Shown: positions 42,577 to 51,234 of the stretch, piece by piece
Numbering within the stretch: the first letter of the stretch is position 1
Layout of the letters: the number at the start of each line of letters is the position of its first letter
Source: an uncultured Pseudomonadales bacterium
GTDB lineage: Bacteria > Pseudomonadota > Gammaproteobacteria > Pseudomonadales > Azotimanducaceae
Direction: 5' to 3'
NCBI GenBank assembly: GCA_951813515.1
Contig: OX638346.1
Location: 3,961,617 to 4,025,616, forward strand
Length of the DNA stretch: 64,000 bases
Position numbers and translations under genes: made by a program
The notes under the pieces: model-generated
Database searches by the model: none
What the model saw: the letters and a program-made list of their open reading frames with translations, nothing else
What the model was told of the DNA's origin: nothing

Positions 42577-42781
42577 ATGGCAACGTACAAGGAAATCCAA
42601 ATCTGGGTGCAACATCAGTGGCTCGCAGCCGAAGACATGCTGGATCGCGCATTGCAAAGAGCTCAAGGGACTTCCCTTGCGCATGGCCTGGAACCGAACC
42701 GGGGAGCGGCAGGAGCCGTGTCCCGCAGACAAGCGGGACATCATTTTCGCAGCGTTTCGTCACTTCGGGATGATCGAGTAG
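42577..42781 (+). pseudogene. Conserved small protein, frameshifted
   Basis: MATYKEIQIWVQH opens in one frame. After one extra base near 42616 a second frame reads SQPKTCWIAHCKELKGL, LRMAWNRTGERQEPCP and DIIFAAFRHFGMIE before TAG 42779-42781. This order is that of a widespread small protein (about 70 residues, KTCWIAHVKE signature) of unknown function. GGGAAACTGACA precedes the ATG. A single-base error in assembly would restore it. Confidence 0.65.
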
Positions 42782-42835
42782 CGTTCTCTCGACGCGCCCT
42801 GCGACTGGACTAGGAGATACCCGTCCGAGGCGCCT

Positions 42836-44482
42836 AGATTCCTTGAGCGGAGCTGATGTTAACAGTTGGGTTGCATGTCAGGCGGCGAGCTGGCGCCCTT
42901 CCCACAGCCGCTGCACTTCGCTGTCGAAGGAGTCGACGGCGCGGTTGAGGCGGGAGGCCGAGCGCGGCGGGACGTCGAACACCACGGACATGGCGGGGCG
43001 CAGTACGCGGGCGTAGGTCCGGTGGTAGCACAGGGCCGTTCGCAGGCCGTCGTCGGTGACGCGGTAGCGCCGGGTGAGCGGGATCTTCTCGATCAGCCCG
43101 GGCAGCCGCAGACGGCGCAGGTCGTAGGTCATGCGGCCGCGGCCGTACTCCTCGACGGACAAGCCGAGCAGCGGCGCCACGCGGCCGCGCAGATCCCGGT
43201 TCTGGAAGCCGTCGGGCAGCATGCTGAAGCCGAGCAGCGCGGCGAGCAGGGCCTGGGCGCGGGGGTCGCCGAAGCGCAGCGCCGAGGCGCGCTGGCCGCC
43301 GACGAGACGCGGCCGGTGGAGGTCGCCGAACCGTTGCGCTCCGATGAGGCAGTCGTGGCTGACGCGTTGGACGCGCAGCAGGCGCCGGTTGGCGGCGAAG
43401 CCGATCTTCTTCAGATCCTCGAGGTTGCGCAGCCGTCTGCCGATATCGAAGTCGTAGGTGTCGTTGACCACCGTCTCGGTGCGCAGGGCGCGACCCTCCT
43501 TGTGGTACTGCTTGATGCGCGAGTGCTTGTAGTCGACGTGCAGCGACGGGATGACCCCGTCGGTTATTACGCGGGTTCGGTACCGCGAGGGCGTGCGTCG
43601 CGTGACGCGCCGGTCGAAGATCAACTGCACGTGGTCGGGGCGGCCCAGGTCGAGGTTCTCGCGCACGACCTCTTCGAAGAACACCCGTCCCTGGACGGGG
43701 CGGTCGAAGACCTGGGTCAGGGCGAACTCCGCCTGAAGCATGGAGATGTCGTAGCGGATGCCCGCCGCCCGGTCGGCGGCGGTGAACGGGTGCGGCAGGC
43801 GCGCCAGCCACTTGCGCAGCAGGGCGTCGATCCGCGCCGCCGTCAGGCCGTCGGCCAGGCGTCGCATCAGCGCCGGGTCGGCGCAGCTCAGGACGCCGTT
43901 GTCCAGCGCCTCGAACGCGATGCCGCGCTTCGCCAACTGCCGCTTCAGGTACTCGTGGCCGTTGACGCAGAGTTTCGCGTTGTACGGGAAGTAGGAACAG
44001 AACTTGAGGAAGAACGGCCCGAAGTCGTCGTCCACCGCGTACACGTAGTAGTGGTTCACCATCGCCGTCGACGACACCAGCCACGGATACGGGCCGAACA
44101 CCGGATGGTGACGCCGCTCCGTGCGCAGCACCCGCGCCCTCTCCTGCGCCTTGCCGATGTACAGCACGCCCTCGGCTCCCGCGAACTCGCGCAGGTATTC
44201 CCTCGTCCGGTCGTCCTTGCGCTCGAACCGCTCGAACCGCACCAGATCCACCCCCTCCTTCGCCGCGTACCGCTCGAGTTCCCGCACGAACGCCCGCGTC
44301 ATCGGCTCCATCAGCGCCGACGAAGGCACCGGATTGCCGCGAACCTTCTTGAAGAAGTGCGCCGCCCCCGCGCCCGTCTGCAGCACCGGCACGTAAATGT
44401 TGAGGTACATCCGGTCGATGCACTCCAGCTCCAGCGTCGTGTGCTCGGCCAGCACCTCGCCAGCGTTTCGTGCTACGTTCAT
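42836..44482 (-). mobile_element. Putative mobile unit carrying a 534-aa protein of unknown mechanism
   Basis: The gene 42878-44482 and its 3' flank are repeated in truncated form at 46458-46968. The similarity extends past the stop codon through CTAGATTCCTTGAGCG at 42836-42851 and 46460-46475 and then ends, which marks one common boundary. The other boundary is not located because the second copy is truncated. Multi-copy occurrence with a sharp edge is the evidence for mobility. Confidence 0.5.
42878..44482 (-). CDS. Multi-copy protein of unknown function (534 aa)
   Basis: A soluble protein from ATG 44482, beginning MNVARNAGEVLAEHTTLELE. Prominent stretches are CIDRMYLNIYVPVLQTG, EGVLYIGKAQERARV, VSSTAMVNHYYVYAVDDDFG, FCSYFPYNAKLCVNGHEY, VNDTYDFDIGRRLRNLEDL and the C-terminal part LSVEEYGRGRMTYDLRRLRL, LTRRYRVTDDGLRTALCYH. 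The C-terminal part looks like a winged helix. I recall the family as a long hypothetical protein in many bacteria, but no biochemical role. A truncated paralog lies 2 kb away. YIGKAQER weakly resembles a GIY-YIG nuclease start, but no full motif follows. A DNA-modifying or transposition-linked activity is possible and unproven. Confidence 0.7.
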   Translation of the reverse strand: MNVARNAGEVLAEHTTLELECIDRMYLNIYVPVLQTGAGAAHFFKKVRGNPVPSSALMEPMTRAFVRELERYAAKEGVDLVRFERFERKDDRTREYLREFAGAEGVLYIGKAQERARVLRTERRHHPVFGPYPWLVSSTAMVNHYYVYAVDDDFGPFFLKFCSYFPYNAKLCVNGHEYLKRQLAKRGIAFEALDNGVLSCADPALMRRLADGLTAARIDALLRKWLARLPHPFTAADRAAGIRYDISMLQAEFALTQVFDRPVQGRVFFEEVVRENLDLGRPDHVQLIFDRRVTRRTPSRYRTRVITDGVIPSLHVDYKHSRIKQYHKEGRALRTETVVNDTYDFDIGRRLRNLEDLKKIGFAANRRLLRVQRVSHDCLIGAQRFGDLHRPRLVGGQRASALRFGDPRAQALLAALLGFSMLPDGFQNRDLRGRVAPLLGLSVEEYGRGRMTYDLRRLRLPGLIEKIPLTRRYRVTDDGLRTALCYHRTYARVLRPAMSVVFDVPPRSASRLNRAVDSFDSEVQRLWEGRQLAA

Positions 44483-44687
44483 GGCTCGGACTCCGGTCGA
44501 TGGGCTCCCCACCGGCCACTATACGGCCACCGACGCCTTGCGCGACTATGAAGGCGGCTTCACGCCGCGGAGCGGAGCAGCGGTCGGGGTCCGTCTCAAC
44601 CTTTGCCGGAGACGAACACATGACTTGTCGGTCTGAGGCGAAGCCTCGCTAGCCAATGTGATCGTCGAAGTACAAGGAGCATCCCCA

Positions 44688-45755
44688 ATGCCCAAGCAAT
44701 CCAGACCCAACCTGTTCGACTACGCGACCAAGGAACTCTCTCAGGACGCCATGATCTGTTGGCTTCTCAAGTGGGCGGATGATCGTCACGCCAATGATGG
44801 CACGGCGGCGGAGCTACACGCTTGCGGTCGAAATTTCGCAAGGGCTTTGCTCGGCCAACATGGGAGCACCCCACTCCCCAAGACACTCGAAACCAAGATC
44901 TTCCAGCAAGACAAGGGCATTGACGTCTTGGCTCAAATCGGCCCGAAGCACGTGTTGCTGATCGAGGACAAGACCGGCACCTCCGAGCACGGCGAACAAC
45001 TGAGAAGATATTACCGCTCAGTCGTCAACGGAGAGACGCAACTCAAGTCCGTGCCCAAGCAGAACGTCTATCCGATATTCCTAAAGACCGGAAATCAGTC
45101 AGTCGCGAGCGATCGACAAATTGAAGCGCATAGCGAAGAGTTTCACCGGTCTTTCAAGATCTTCAACCGAAACGATTTCCTGAGTGTGTTGGAGACATAC
45201 ACGGGAAAGCATCCGACGCTCTTGGACTACCGCGAGTATCTTCGCAAAAAAGAGGACGAGACCAATAGCTTCGCCACGTGGCACGTCAATGAACGCCCCC
45301 ATTGGCCTTGGTCGTCGTGGGAGGGTTTTTTCAGGTGCCTAGAGTCAAGTCTTGAGCACTCGGATTGGGGGTACGTGCCGAATCCCTCGGGCGGCTTCCT
45401 TGGATTCTTTTGGAAGTTCACGGATCTGGGCACATCAGGGCACGGAGCCAGTATCTATCTCCAACTGGAGGTTGTCCCAGAAGACAAGGAGCGACAGAAA
45501 CTGTGCTTCAAGGTCGGCGACGCGGAAAAGGAACATCAGCAGGATTTGAAGTGGCAATGGAACTCACGGGTGATGAAAGCGGGACGTGGTCTGGTCGACC
45601 GGCCCGGAGTACTTCGGGTGGGCCGGACAATGACGGTAGGGCACTGGAGTCGCGAGTGGTTGGCATTTGACGACTGTGTCATCGACCTCGCGAAGACTAT
45701 TCAGAATCTCAAAGCCGCTGAAACGGTGTTGGAGGAAGCGGTCCAATTGGGATAA
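44688..45755 (+). CDS. PD-(D/E)XK nuclease-superfamily protein
   Basis: A 355-residue protein from ATG 44688 (AAGGAG eight bases before). NLFDYATKELSQDAMICWLL is the N-terminal signature of a PD-(D/E)XK subgroup common in defence islands. IDVLAQIGPKHVLLIEDKTG gives the D..ExK catalytic pattern (Asp of IDV, Glu and Lys of IEDK). The C-terminal half (WEGFFRCLESSLEHSDWGYV) is unrecognised. Two small genes follow on the same strand, 97 bases downstream and then overlapping, so this looks like a small operon. Confidence 0.78.
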   Translation: MPKQSRPNLFDYATKELSQDAMICWLLKWADDRHANDGTAAELHACGRNFARALLGQHGSTPLPKTLETKIFQQDKGIDVLAQIGPKHVLLIEDKTGTSEHGEQLRRYYRSVVNGETQLKSVPKQNVYPIFLKTGNQSVASDRQIEAHSEEFHRSFKIFNRNDFLSVLETYTGKHPTLLDYREYLRKKEDETNSFATWHVNERPHWPWSSWEGFFRCLESSLEHSDWGYVPNPSGGFLGFFWKFTDLGTSGHGASIYLQLEVVPEDKERQKLCFKVGDAEKEHQQDLKWQWNSRVMKAGRGLVDRPGVLRVGRTMTVGHWSREWLAFDDCVIDLAKTIQNLKAAETVLEEAVQLG

Positions 45756-45852
45756 GCACTTCCTTGAGCGGCACCGATGCGGCCTTGGCCTTGCCCAGAT
45801 GCATCTGGGGAGCGCCGGGTTCCAGTCAACCGCACAGGAGGGAGAAGACAAA

Positions 45853-46128
45853 ATGAACTGGACGATCAGAAAGCAGAAGACGGGCTTTCAGGTGTGGCAC
45901 GGTCACTCCCAAGCGGGCGGATGGAACAACCGCGATCACTTCTTTGTGACCGGGACTTACGCCGGCGCACGCTTCCATAAAGGGAGGGCAGTGCTCAAAC
46001 GCCACGGCTTCAAGCGGGTAGTCCACTCGAACGGCTATGTCTGGTGGAAACTGCCTGACTGCCACATCGCAGAGTTTATGGATGCGCTAGATGAACTTGG
46101 TCGCTTGCCCTTGGGAGAAACCCTGTGA
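45853..46128 (+). CDS. Small hypothetical protein in the PD-(D/E)XK operon
   Basis: A 91-residue protein, MNWTIRKQKTGFQVWHG..., with AGGAGGGAG upstream of ATG 45853. It is rich in Trp, Phe and His, with no signal peptide or membrane helix. It overlaps the next gene by four bases (GTGA). The composition suggests a compact beta-rich domain. No family is recognised. Confidence 0.62.
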   Translation: MNWTIRKQKTGFQVWHGHSQAGGWNNRDHFFVTGTYAGARFHKGRAVLKRHGFKRVVHSNGYVWWKLPDCHIAEFMDALDELGRLPLGETL

Positions 46129-46409
46129 TCCTATTCATGCACGACGCCTGCTACCTCGACTGGCTTGCCCGTCACCCCACTGGTTTCGTCGTCAATATCC
46201 GTCGAAACTTCAATCGCAACTACGTCGTCCTCCACCGCGCCACCTGCTGGACTATCTCATGCCGCCGCAACTATGGCGCCTACACCGAGCGGGGCTACCG
46301 AAAAATCTGCGGCGAATCCCTCGACGAGGTTCAGACCGCTCCCATCAAATGCGACCGGCCCCCCGGCGGTTTCACCCGCATATGTACGATCTGTCACCCT
46401 CTCGACTAA
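46125..46409 (+). CDS. Small HPxGFVxN-type conserved protein
   Basis: A 94-residue protein starting at GTG 46125, which overlaps the previous stop. The sequence CYLDWLARHPTGFVVNIRR and VVLHRATCWTI and GAYTERGYRKICG form a pattern seen in small proteins next to restriction-like genes and as a C-terminal domain of larger ones. Four to five cysteines (CTICHPLD at the end) hint at metal binding. Function unknown; the operon suggests a partner of the PD-(D/E)XK protein. Confidence 0.62.
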   Translation: MILFMHDACYLDWLARHPTGFVVNIRRNFNRNYVVLHRATCWTISCRRNYGAYTERGYRKICGESLDEVQTAPIKCDRPPGGFTRICTICHPLD

Positions 46410-46457
46410 GGATGGACACAAATGCCTTCGCGAGGTGCCTGGGCAGATTCGAGTCGG

Positions 46458-46968
46458 TCTAGATTCCTTGAGCGCGATTGATGTTGACAGTTGGGTTGCA
46501 TTTTCAGGCGGCGAAGTCGTGGCCCTCCCATAGCCGCTGCACTTCCCGGTCGAACGAGTTGACGACCCGGACGAGCCGGCAGACCGAACGCGGCGGTGCC
46601 TCGAAGACCACGGACATGGCGGGGCGCAGGACACGGGCGTACGTCCGGTGGTAGCACAGGGCGGTTCGCAGACCGTGGTCGGTGACGCGGTATCGGCGGG
46701 TGAAGGGGATGCGCTCGATGAGGCCGTGCAGCCGCAGCCGGCGCAGGTCGTAGGTCATGCGGCCGCGCGGCCGTACTCCTCCACGGACAGGCCCATGAGC
46801 GGCGCCGCGGTTTCGCGCAGGTCCCGGTTCTGGAAGCCGTCCGGCAGCACCCGGAAGGCGAGCAGCGCGGCGAGCAGGGACTGCACCCGGGCATCGCCGA
46901 AGCGTAGCGCCGAGGCGCGCTGCCGGTCGACGACGCGCGGCCGATCGAGGGCACATCGACACCGACAA
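46458..46968 (-). pseudogene. Truncated, frameshifted copy of the 534-aa multi-copy protein
   Basis: The C-terminal about 155 residues are recognisable: RASALRFGDARVQSLLAALL, LPDGFQNRDL, LSVEEYGR, then after a frame change in the GCGGCCGCGCGGCC stretch near 46765 MTYDLRRLRLHGLIERIPFT and VVFEAPPRSVCRL. The N-terminal about 380 residues are absent; the break is at about 46960. The 3' flank is shared with 42836-44482. Confidence 0.8.
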
Positions 46969-47034
46969 CCGAACGGGACGACATCCACGGATTGAATGGC
47001 GGGGAAACAGGTGAGCGTTTCTGGCCCAGTTCGG

Positions 47035-47440
47035 CTAGTGGCTTGAGTTGAACACATCGTCGAGCGTGTCGGCGTCGAGCACCCTTTCGGCCCAGATCTC
47101 GATATCGGACGCGGACGCCTCGCTCAAACTCGCCGCGACCGCGGGGGATAGCGAACCGAACCGCCGCCGCAGCAAGCGCTCCAGCACCGCTCGCTCCCCG
47201 TCGACGCGACCCTGCCGCATGCCTTGTTCAATGCCCTGCTCGATGCCCCGCCGCATGCCCTCGTCGCGGGCCATCTGCACGATGCCTGCCATGGCTCTGT
47301 TCTCCTCGGGATATTGCTCTCTGTACCGCTCGCGCTCATTGTCGGTGAGGTTCGCGTAGATGTCGATGAAATCGAGGTACTTCGCCCTCCTGCCGCCGTC
47401 CGGCTCCAGCGCCAGCAGGCCGCGTACAGCCTGGCCAAGG
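47035..47440 (-). pseudogene. Rpn/YhgA-like nuclease, C-terminal fragment
   Basis: Reading on the minus strand gives LLALEPDGGRRAKYLDFIDI and NLTDNERERYREQYPEEN, followed by the coiled tail MARDEGMRRGIEQGIEQGMR and the C-terminal SEASASDIEIWAERVLDADT. This is the C-terminal region of recombination-promoting nuclease/transposase-like (Rpn/YhgA) proteins. The N-terminal PD-(D/E)XK domain has been replaced by type I HsdR sequence at about 47440. Confidence 0.72.
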
Positions 47441-47451
47441 TGTCGGCCGCG

Positions 47452-48985
47452 ATTTCAACCGCGCTCTCAGATGCTGGCAGCAGGGACGACGAAGAGAGCT
47501 ACGAGGACCAGATCAATCGAATCATGGAGTCGCGCCAGTTGCTGTCCAACGCCAGTTACTTCGCGTTTACCGCAACGCCAAAGAACAAGACCCTGGAGCT
47601 CTTCGGCGAGCCGAACCCGCAGCCAGACGGCACCGTAAGTCACCACGCCTTCCACAGCTACACCATGAAGCAGGCCATCGAGGAGGGGCTTCATCCTCGA
47701 CGTGCTGCGGCACTACACGCCGATGGGGAGCTATTACCGGCTCGCCAAGACAGTCGAGGACGACCCGGAGTTCGACACGAAGAAGGCGCAACGCAAGCTT
47801 CGCCGGTTCGTCGAGGGGCACGACCACGCCATCCGGCTCAAGGCGGAGATCATCGTGGACCATTTCCACGACCAGGTGATGGCGCGCAACAAGATCGGAG
47901 GGCAAGCCCGCGCCATGGTCGTCACCAACGGCATCGCACGGGCGATCCAGTACTTCCATGCGATCGAGGCCTACCTGCGCGAACGCAAGAGTCCGCATCG
48001 GGCCATCGTGGCCTTCTCAGGCGAGCACGACTTCGCGGGTGACTCCGTCACCGAAACCTCTCTCAACGGTTTCCCGTCGAGGGCCATCGCTGAGCACATT
48101 CGCGAAGAGCCGTACCGCTTCCTCGTATGCGCGAACAAGTTCCAGACCGGCTACGACGAGCCGCTGCTGCACACGATGTACGTCGAAAAGACGCTTTCCG
48201 GCATCAAGGCGGTGCAGACGCTCTCACGGCTGAACAGGTCGCACCCGAAGAAGCACGATGTGTTCGTCCTCGACTTCCTGAACGAAGCCGACACGATGAG
48301 GGACGCCTTCGCCGACTACTACCGAGCGACGGCCCTGGCGGACGAGACGGATCCGAACAAGCTGCACGACCTGCAGGCGGAACTCGACAATGCGCAGGTT
48401 TACTCGGCGGAGCAGGTCGAGACGCTGGTTCGACGGTTCGTGGGCGGCCAAGATCGCGACCGGCTGGATCTGCCGTCGCCGGAGGAGGATGACCTGTCGC
48501 GGGGCATCCTGGAAGCCATCGACATGGACAGCTACCGGGTGGAGAAGCAGGCCATGCAGCGCATCCTGCTCCCGGACGAGGATGCCGAAATCGCTCCGGT
48601 ACCGACGGCCGGCCGCGGTGGGCGACCCGAACCCGAGATAGAGCGGCTGTCGAACATCATCCGCTCCTTCAACGAGCTCTTCGGGGACATTGCGTGGGAG
48701 GACGAGGACCGCGTCCGGACGATGATCACGGAGACGATTCCCTCGCAGGTGGCAAACGATGAGAAGTTCCGCAACGCAAGACAGAACTCCGACGCCCAGA
48801 ATGCCCGGATAGAGCACGATAAAGCCTTGGTGCGCGTCATGATGTCGCTGATGAAGGACGACGCGGAACTCTTCAAGCAGTTCACGGACAACGAGGGGTT
48901 CAAGCGGTGGATGGCTGATACGGTGTTCGAGCTTGCTTATCGTCGGTCCGGGGCTGGGGCGTGGGCGGAGGACGACGTGGGCTAG
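47452..48985 (+). pseudogene. hsdR: Type I restriction HsdR subunit, C-terminal part with one frameshift
   Basis: Before the frame change: EDQINRIMESRQLLSNASYF and AFTATPKNKTLELFG, the helicase motif III region. An extra G in GGGG at 47685-47688 shifts the frame. After it the protein continues FILDVLRHYTPMGSYYRLAK, then FLVCANKFQTGYDEPLLHTM (motif V), VQTLSRLNRSHPKKHDVFVL (motif VI), and a long helical C terminus to 48985. The N-terminal nuclease domain and the first helicase lobe are missing. No hsdM or hsdS is nearby, so the system is dead. Confidence 0.88.
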
Positions 48986-48988
48986 GCT

Positions 48989-50444
48989 CAATACTGTTCA
49001 CTTAACTATGTTCATGGCATCATACGGTCGGTTTTTGTTCGGAGTCGGCCATGGCGAGGAAGGTTGCCGAGCTCCCGGCGGGGAGCCGGATCACGGACTA
49101 CATCAGCCTCGGGGTGCTGAGCCAGATGGTTCCGCGAACGGCGGTGGACGCGGCGTTGGCCGCGACGGGCCGGGAGAGCCGTCGGCAGCGGGATCTGCCG
49201 GCGCACGTGGTGGTGTACTACGTGATCGCGCTGGCGCTCTACATGCAATCGTCGTACCGGGAGGTGTTGCGCTGTCTGCAGGAGGGTCTGCGCTGGTTGC
49301 ACGATCCGTCGGCGAGGCCGAGGGTGACGGGCAAGTCGGGGATATCGCAGGCCCGGAAGCGACTGGGCCCGGAGCCGCTGCGGGCGTTGCACGACGCGGT
49401 GGCGAGGCCGGTGGCGGACGCGTCGGAGCCGGGCTGCGGGTACCGGGGCTGGCATCTGGCGAGCTTGGACGGCAGCACGCTGGACGTGGCGGACGAGCGG
49501 GCCAACGCGGCGGCCTTCGGGCGGCCGGGCGCGAGCCGGGGATCGAGCGCGTTCCCGCAGATCCGGTTCGTGTCGCTGGTGGAGAACGGCACGCATGTGC
49601 TGTTCGGCAGCCGGATGGCCGGCTGCGACGTGGGCGAGGTGCCGTTGGCGCGCGAGGTCGTGGCGGCGCTGTCGGCGGGCATGCTGTGCCTGGCCGACCG
49701 CAACTTCTTCGGCTACGCGTTGTGGAATCTCGCCCGCGGCACGGGGGCGGACCTGCTGTGGCGGATCAAGAAGAACCTGCGGCTGCCGCGCGAGGCGGTG
49801 TTGCCGGACGGATCCTACCTGAGCCGCATCTACCCGACGGACAAGGCCCGCCGGCGGCGGCGCGACGGCGTGCCGGTGCGCGTGATCGACTACCGCCTGC
49901 GCGGCGTCGGGGACGCCGAGCCGCTGTACCGGCTGGTGACCACCGTCCTCGATCCCGACGGCGCGCCCGCCGTGGAACTGGCCGCTCTCTACCACGAGCG
50001 CTGGGAGATCGAGACGGCCCTCGACGAACTCAAGACCCACCTCCGCGGCGCGCGCATCGTGCTCCGCAGCAAGACGCCGGATCTGGTGCGCCAGGAGTTC
50101 TGGGGCCTGCTGCTGGCGCACTTCGCGATCCGCTCGCTCATGCATCAAGCGGCGCGCCAGATCGGCGAAGACCCCGATCGGCTCTCCTACCTTCACGCCG
50201 TGCGGGTGGTGCGCCGCAACATCGTCGCCCAGCGTTCTTTTCCCCCCTCCGCATCCCGCCAAGCTCCGCCGACGCATCCTCGATGAGCTTCTCGACGAGC
50301 GCGTCGTCTCCAGCCGGTGCCGGCGCAGACCGCGGGGCGTGAAGCGAAAGATGAGCAATTACCCGGTGCGCCCGAAACCCTTCGCCACCGCGGCGTGGGA
50401 TCCCGATAACGCCGTTGAAGTCGTCTAAGTGAAAAATATTATGT
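48989..50444 (+). mobile_element. IS4-family insertion sequence
   Basis: Near the ends, TGTTCACTTA on the left and the reverse complement of TAAGTGAAAAA on the right form inverted repeats (the shared core is TTCACTTA). A seven-base direct repeat CTAGGCT flanks the unit at 48982-48988 and 50445-50451. The exact ends are uncertain by a few bases because the core is not equidistant from them. The element interrupts a sulfatase-like stretch whose right part remains at 50445-50515. Confidence 0.75.
49051..50428 (+). pseudogene. IS4-family transposase with C-terminal frameshift
   Basis: A 411-residue frame from ATG 49051. LASLDGSTLDVADE holds the first D and LCLADRNFFGYALW the second. The YREK signature YHERWEIETALDELK fits exactly (Y-2-R-3-E-6-K). 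In the six-C run at 50242-50247 the frame shifts: the natural end KLRRRILDELLDERVVSS and RGVKRKMSNYPVRPKPF is in another phase and stops at 50428. The core catalytic domain is intact, so partial function is possible. A sequencing indel would also explain it. Confidence 0.85.
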
Positions 50445-50515
50445 CTAGGCTGAATTCGGCCACTTTGGCTCCGACATCAACACACCAGTTCCCGACAGCC
50501 TGGGTGCCAACGTAC
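50445..50515 (+). pseudogene. Sulfatase N-terminal relic at the IS4 junction
   Basis: The frame reads AEFGHFGSDINTPVPDSLGA, parallel to AEFGSYGSDIETPALDSLAA of the intact sulfatase. To the left of the IS4 element GACGACGTGGGCTAG matches the preceding codons DDVG with the Tyr codon as TAG. The relic is about 65 bases long. The same codon region is broken by the ISNCY-like element at 34386-36108. Confidence 0.55.
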
Positions 50516-50580
50516 TTCTGGATTCTTTTCCTCGATTGTGGTAGAAAAACCAGAAGTCGCTCTGGGCACTCGGAAACTCT

Positions 50581-51234
50581 ATGGACACAATCGTTCATTT
50601 GGACACATTTTTAGTCGCCAAACGGTTGCAAGAACTAGGTCTATCCCAAGATCTCCTAGTAAATGCAGTGAATGCTGGCTATCAAGCTCGGTCAAACTGT
50701 ATGGACATCGACCCCAAGATGTTTCCCGGACTGACAATGTGGGCAATCACTACGCGTGATCTACGGCTCAACCTATTGCCAAAAAAATGGCGGCAAAAGG
50801 ACGACGCAAACCTCAGCCTCATTGTTTCTCCCGATGGACGGATTGCCATCGGCGTTGCGACAGGCGACGATGGAACAGGAATAGCCGACTTGATCCCTTC
50901 GACAAAGTCCAGGAAGGGTCCACGCACCATGGACGCCGTTGCCGCAAACAACCGGCAGCTAGAATTGGAATTCACGTTTCCTGACGGATGGAAGCCGTCA
51001 TTTCCGAGTGACGCTAAAGGTGGAGATTGTGCGACTTGGCTCCTTCTAATTCACTGTGATGCTTCATCCGTCCGAGCAGAGCTTTCGCACCCTTTGAGCT
51101 TCGACGACAACAACCACGTCAACGGCTGGAGGGAACGCATATTGCTACCGACGACAAATATCGAACCGCTTGACGAAATCAAGCTTGACGACGACACGCC
51201 ACCCATCGATGTTCCAGTACGTCGAAAAGCATGA
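50581..51234 (+). CDS. Hypothetical protein coupled to XRE-IrrE
   Basis: A 217-residue soluble protein, MDTIVHLDTFLVAKRLQELG..., with no membrane helix. The second half has a beta-rich look (LSLIVSPDGRIAIGVATGDD and CATWLLLIHCDASSVRAELS). It overlaps the XRE-IrrE gene by ATGA, and both are slightly more AT-rich than nearby DNA. I do not recognise a family. The arrangement resembles a toxin or sensor followed by a regulator-protease. Confidence 0.6.
   Translation: MDTIVHLDTFLVAKRLQELGLSQDLLVNAVNAGYQARSNCMDIDPKMFPGLTMWAITTRDLRLNLLPKKWRQKDDANLSLIVSPDGRIAIGVATGDDGTGIADLIPSTKSRKGPRTMDAVAANNRQLELEFTFPDGWKPSFPSDAKGGDCATWLLLIHCDASSVRAELSHPLSFDDNNHVNGWRERILLPTTNIEPLDEIKLDDDTPPIDVPVRRKA

Noticed and set aside
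44120..44190. GIY-YIG nuclease signature in the 534-aa protein (EGVLYIGKAQER)
   Set aside because: Only one of the expected motifs is present; the GIY part and the downstream Arg, Glu and Asn residues are not recognisable. Not enough for a call.
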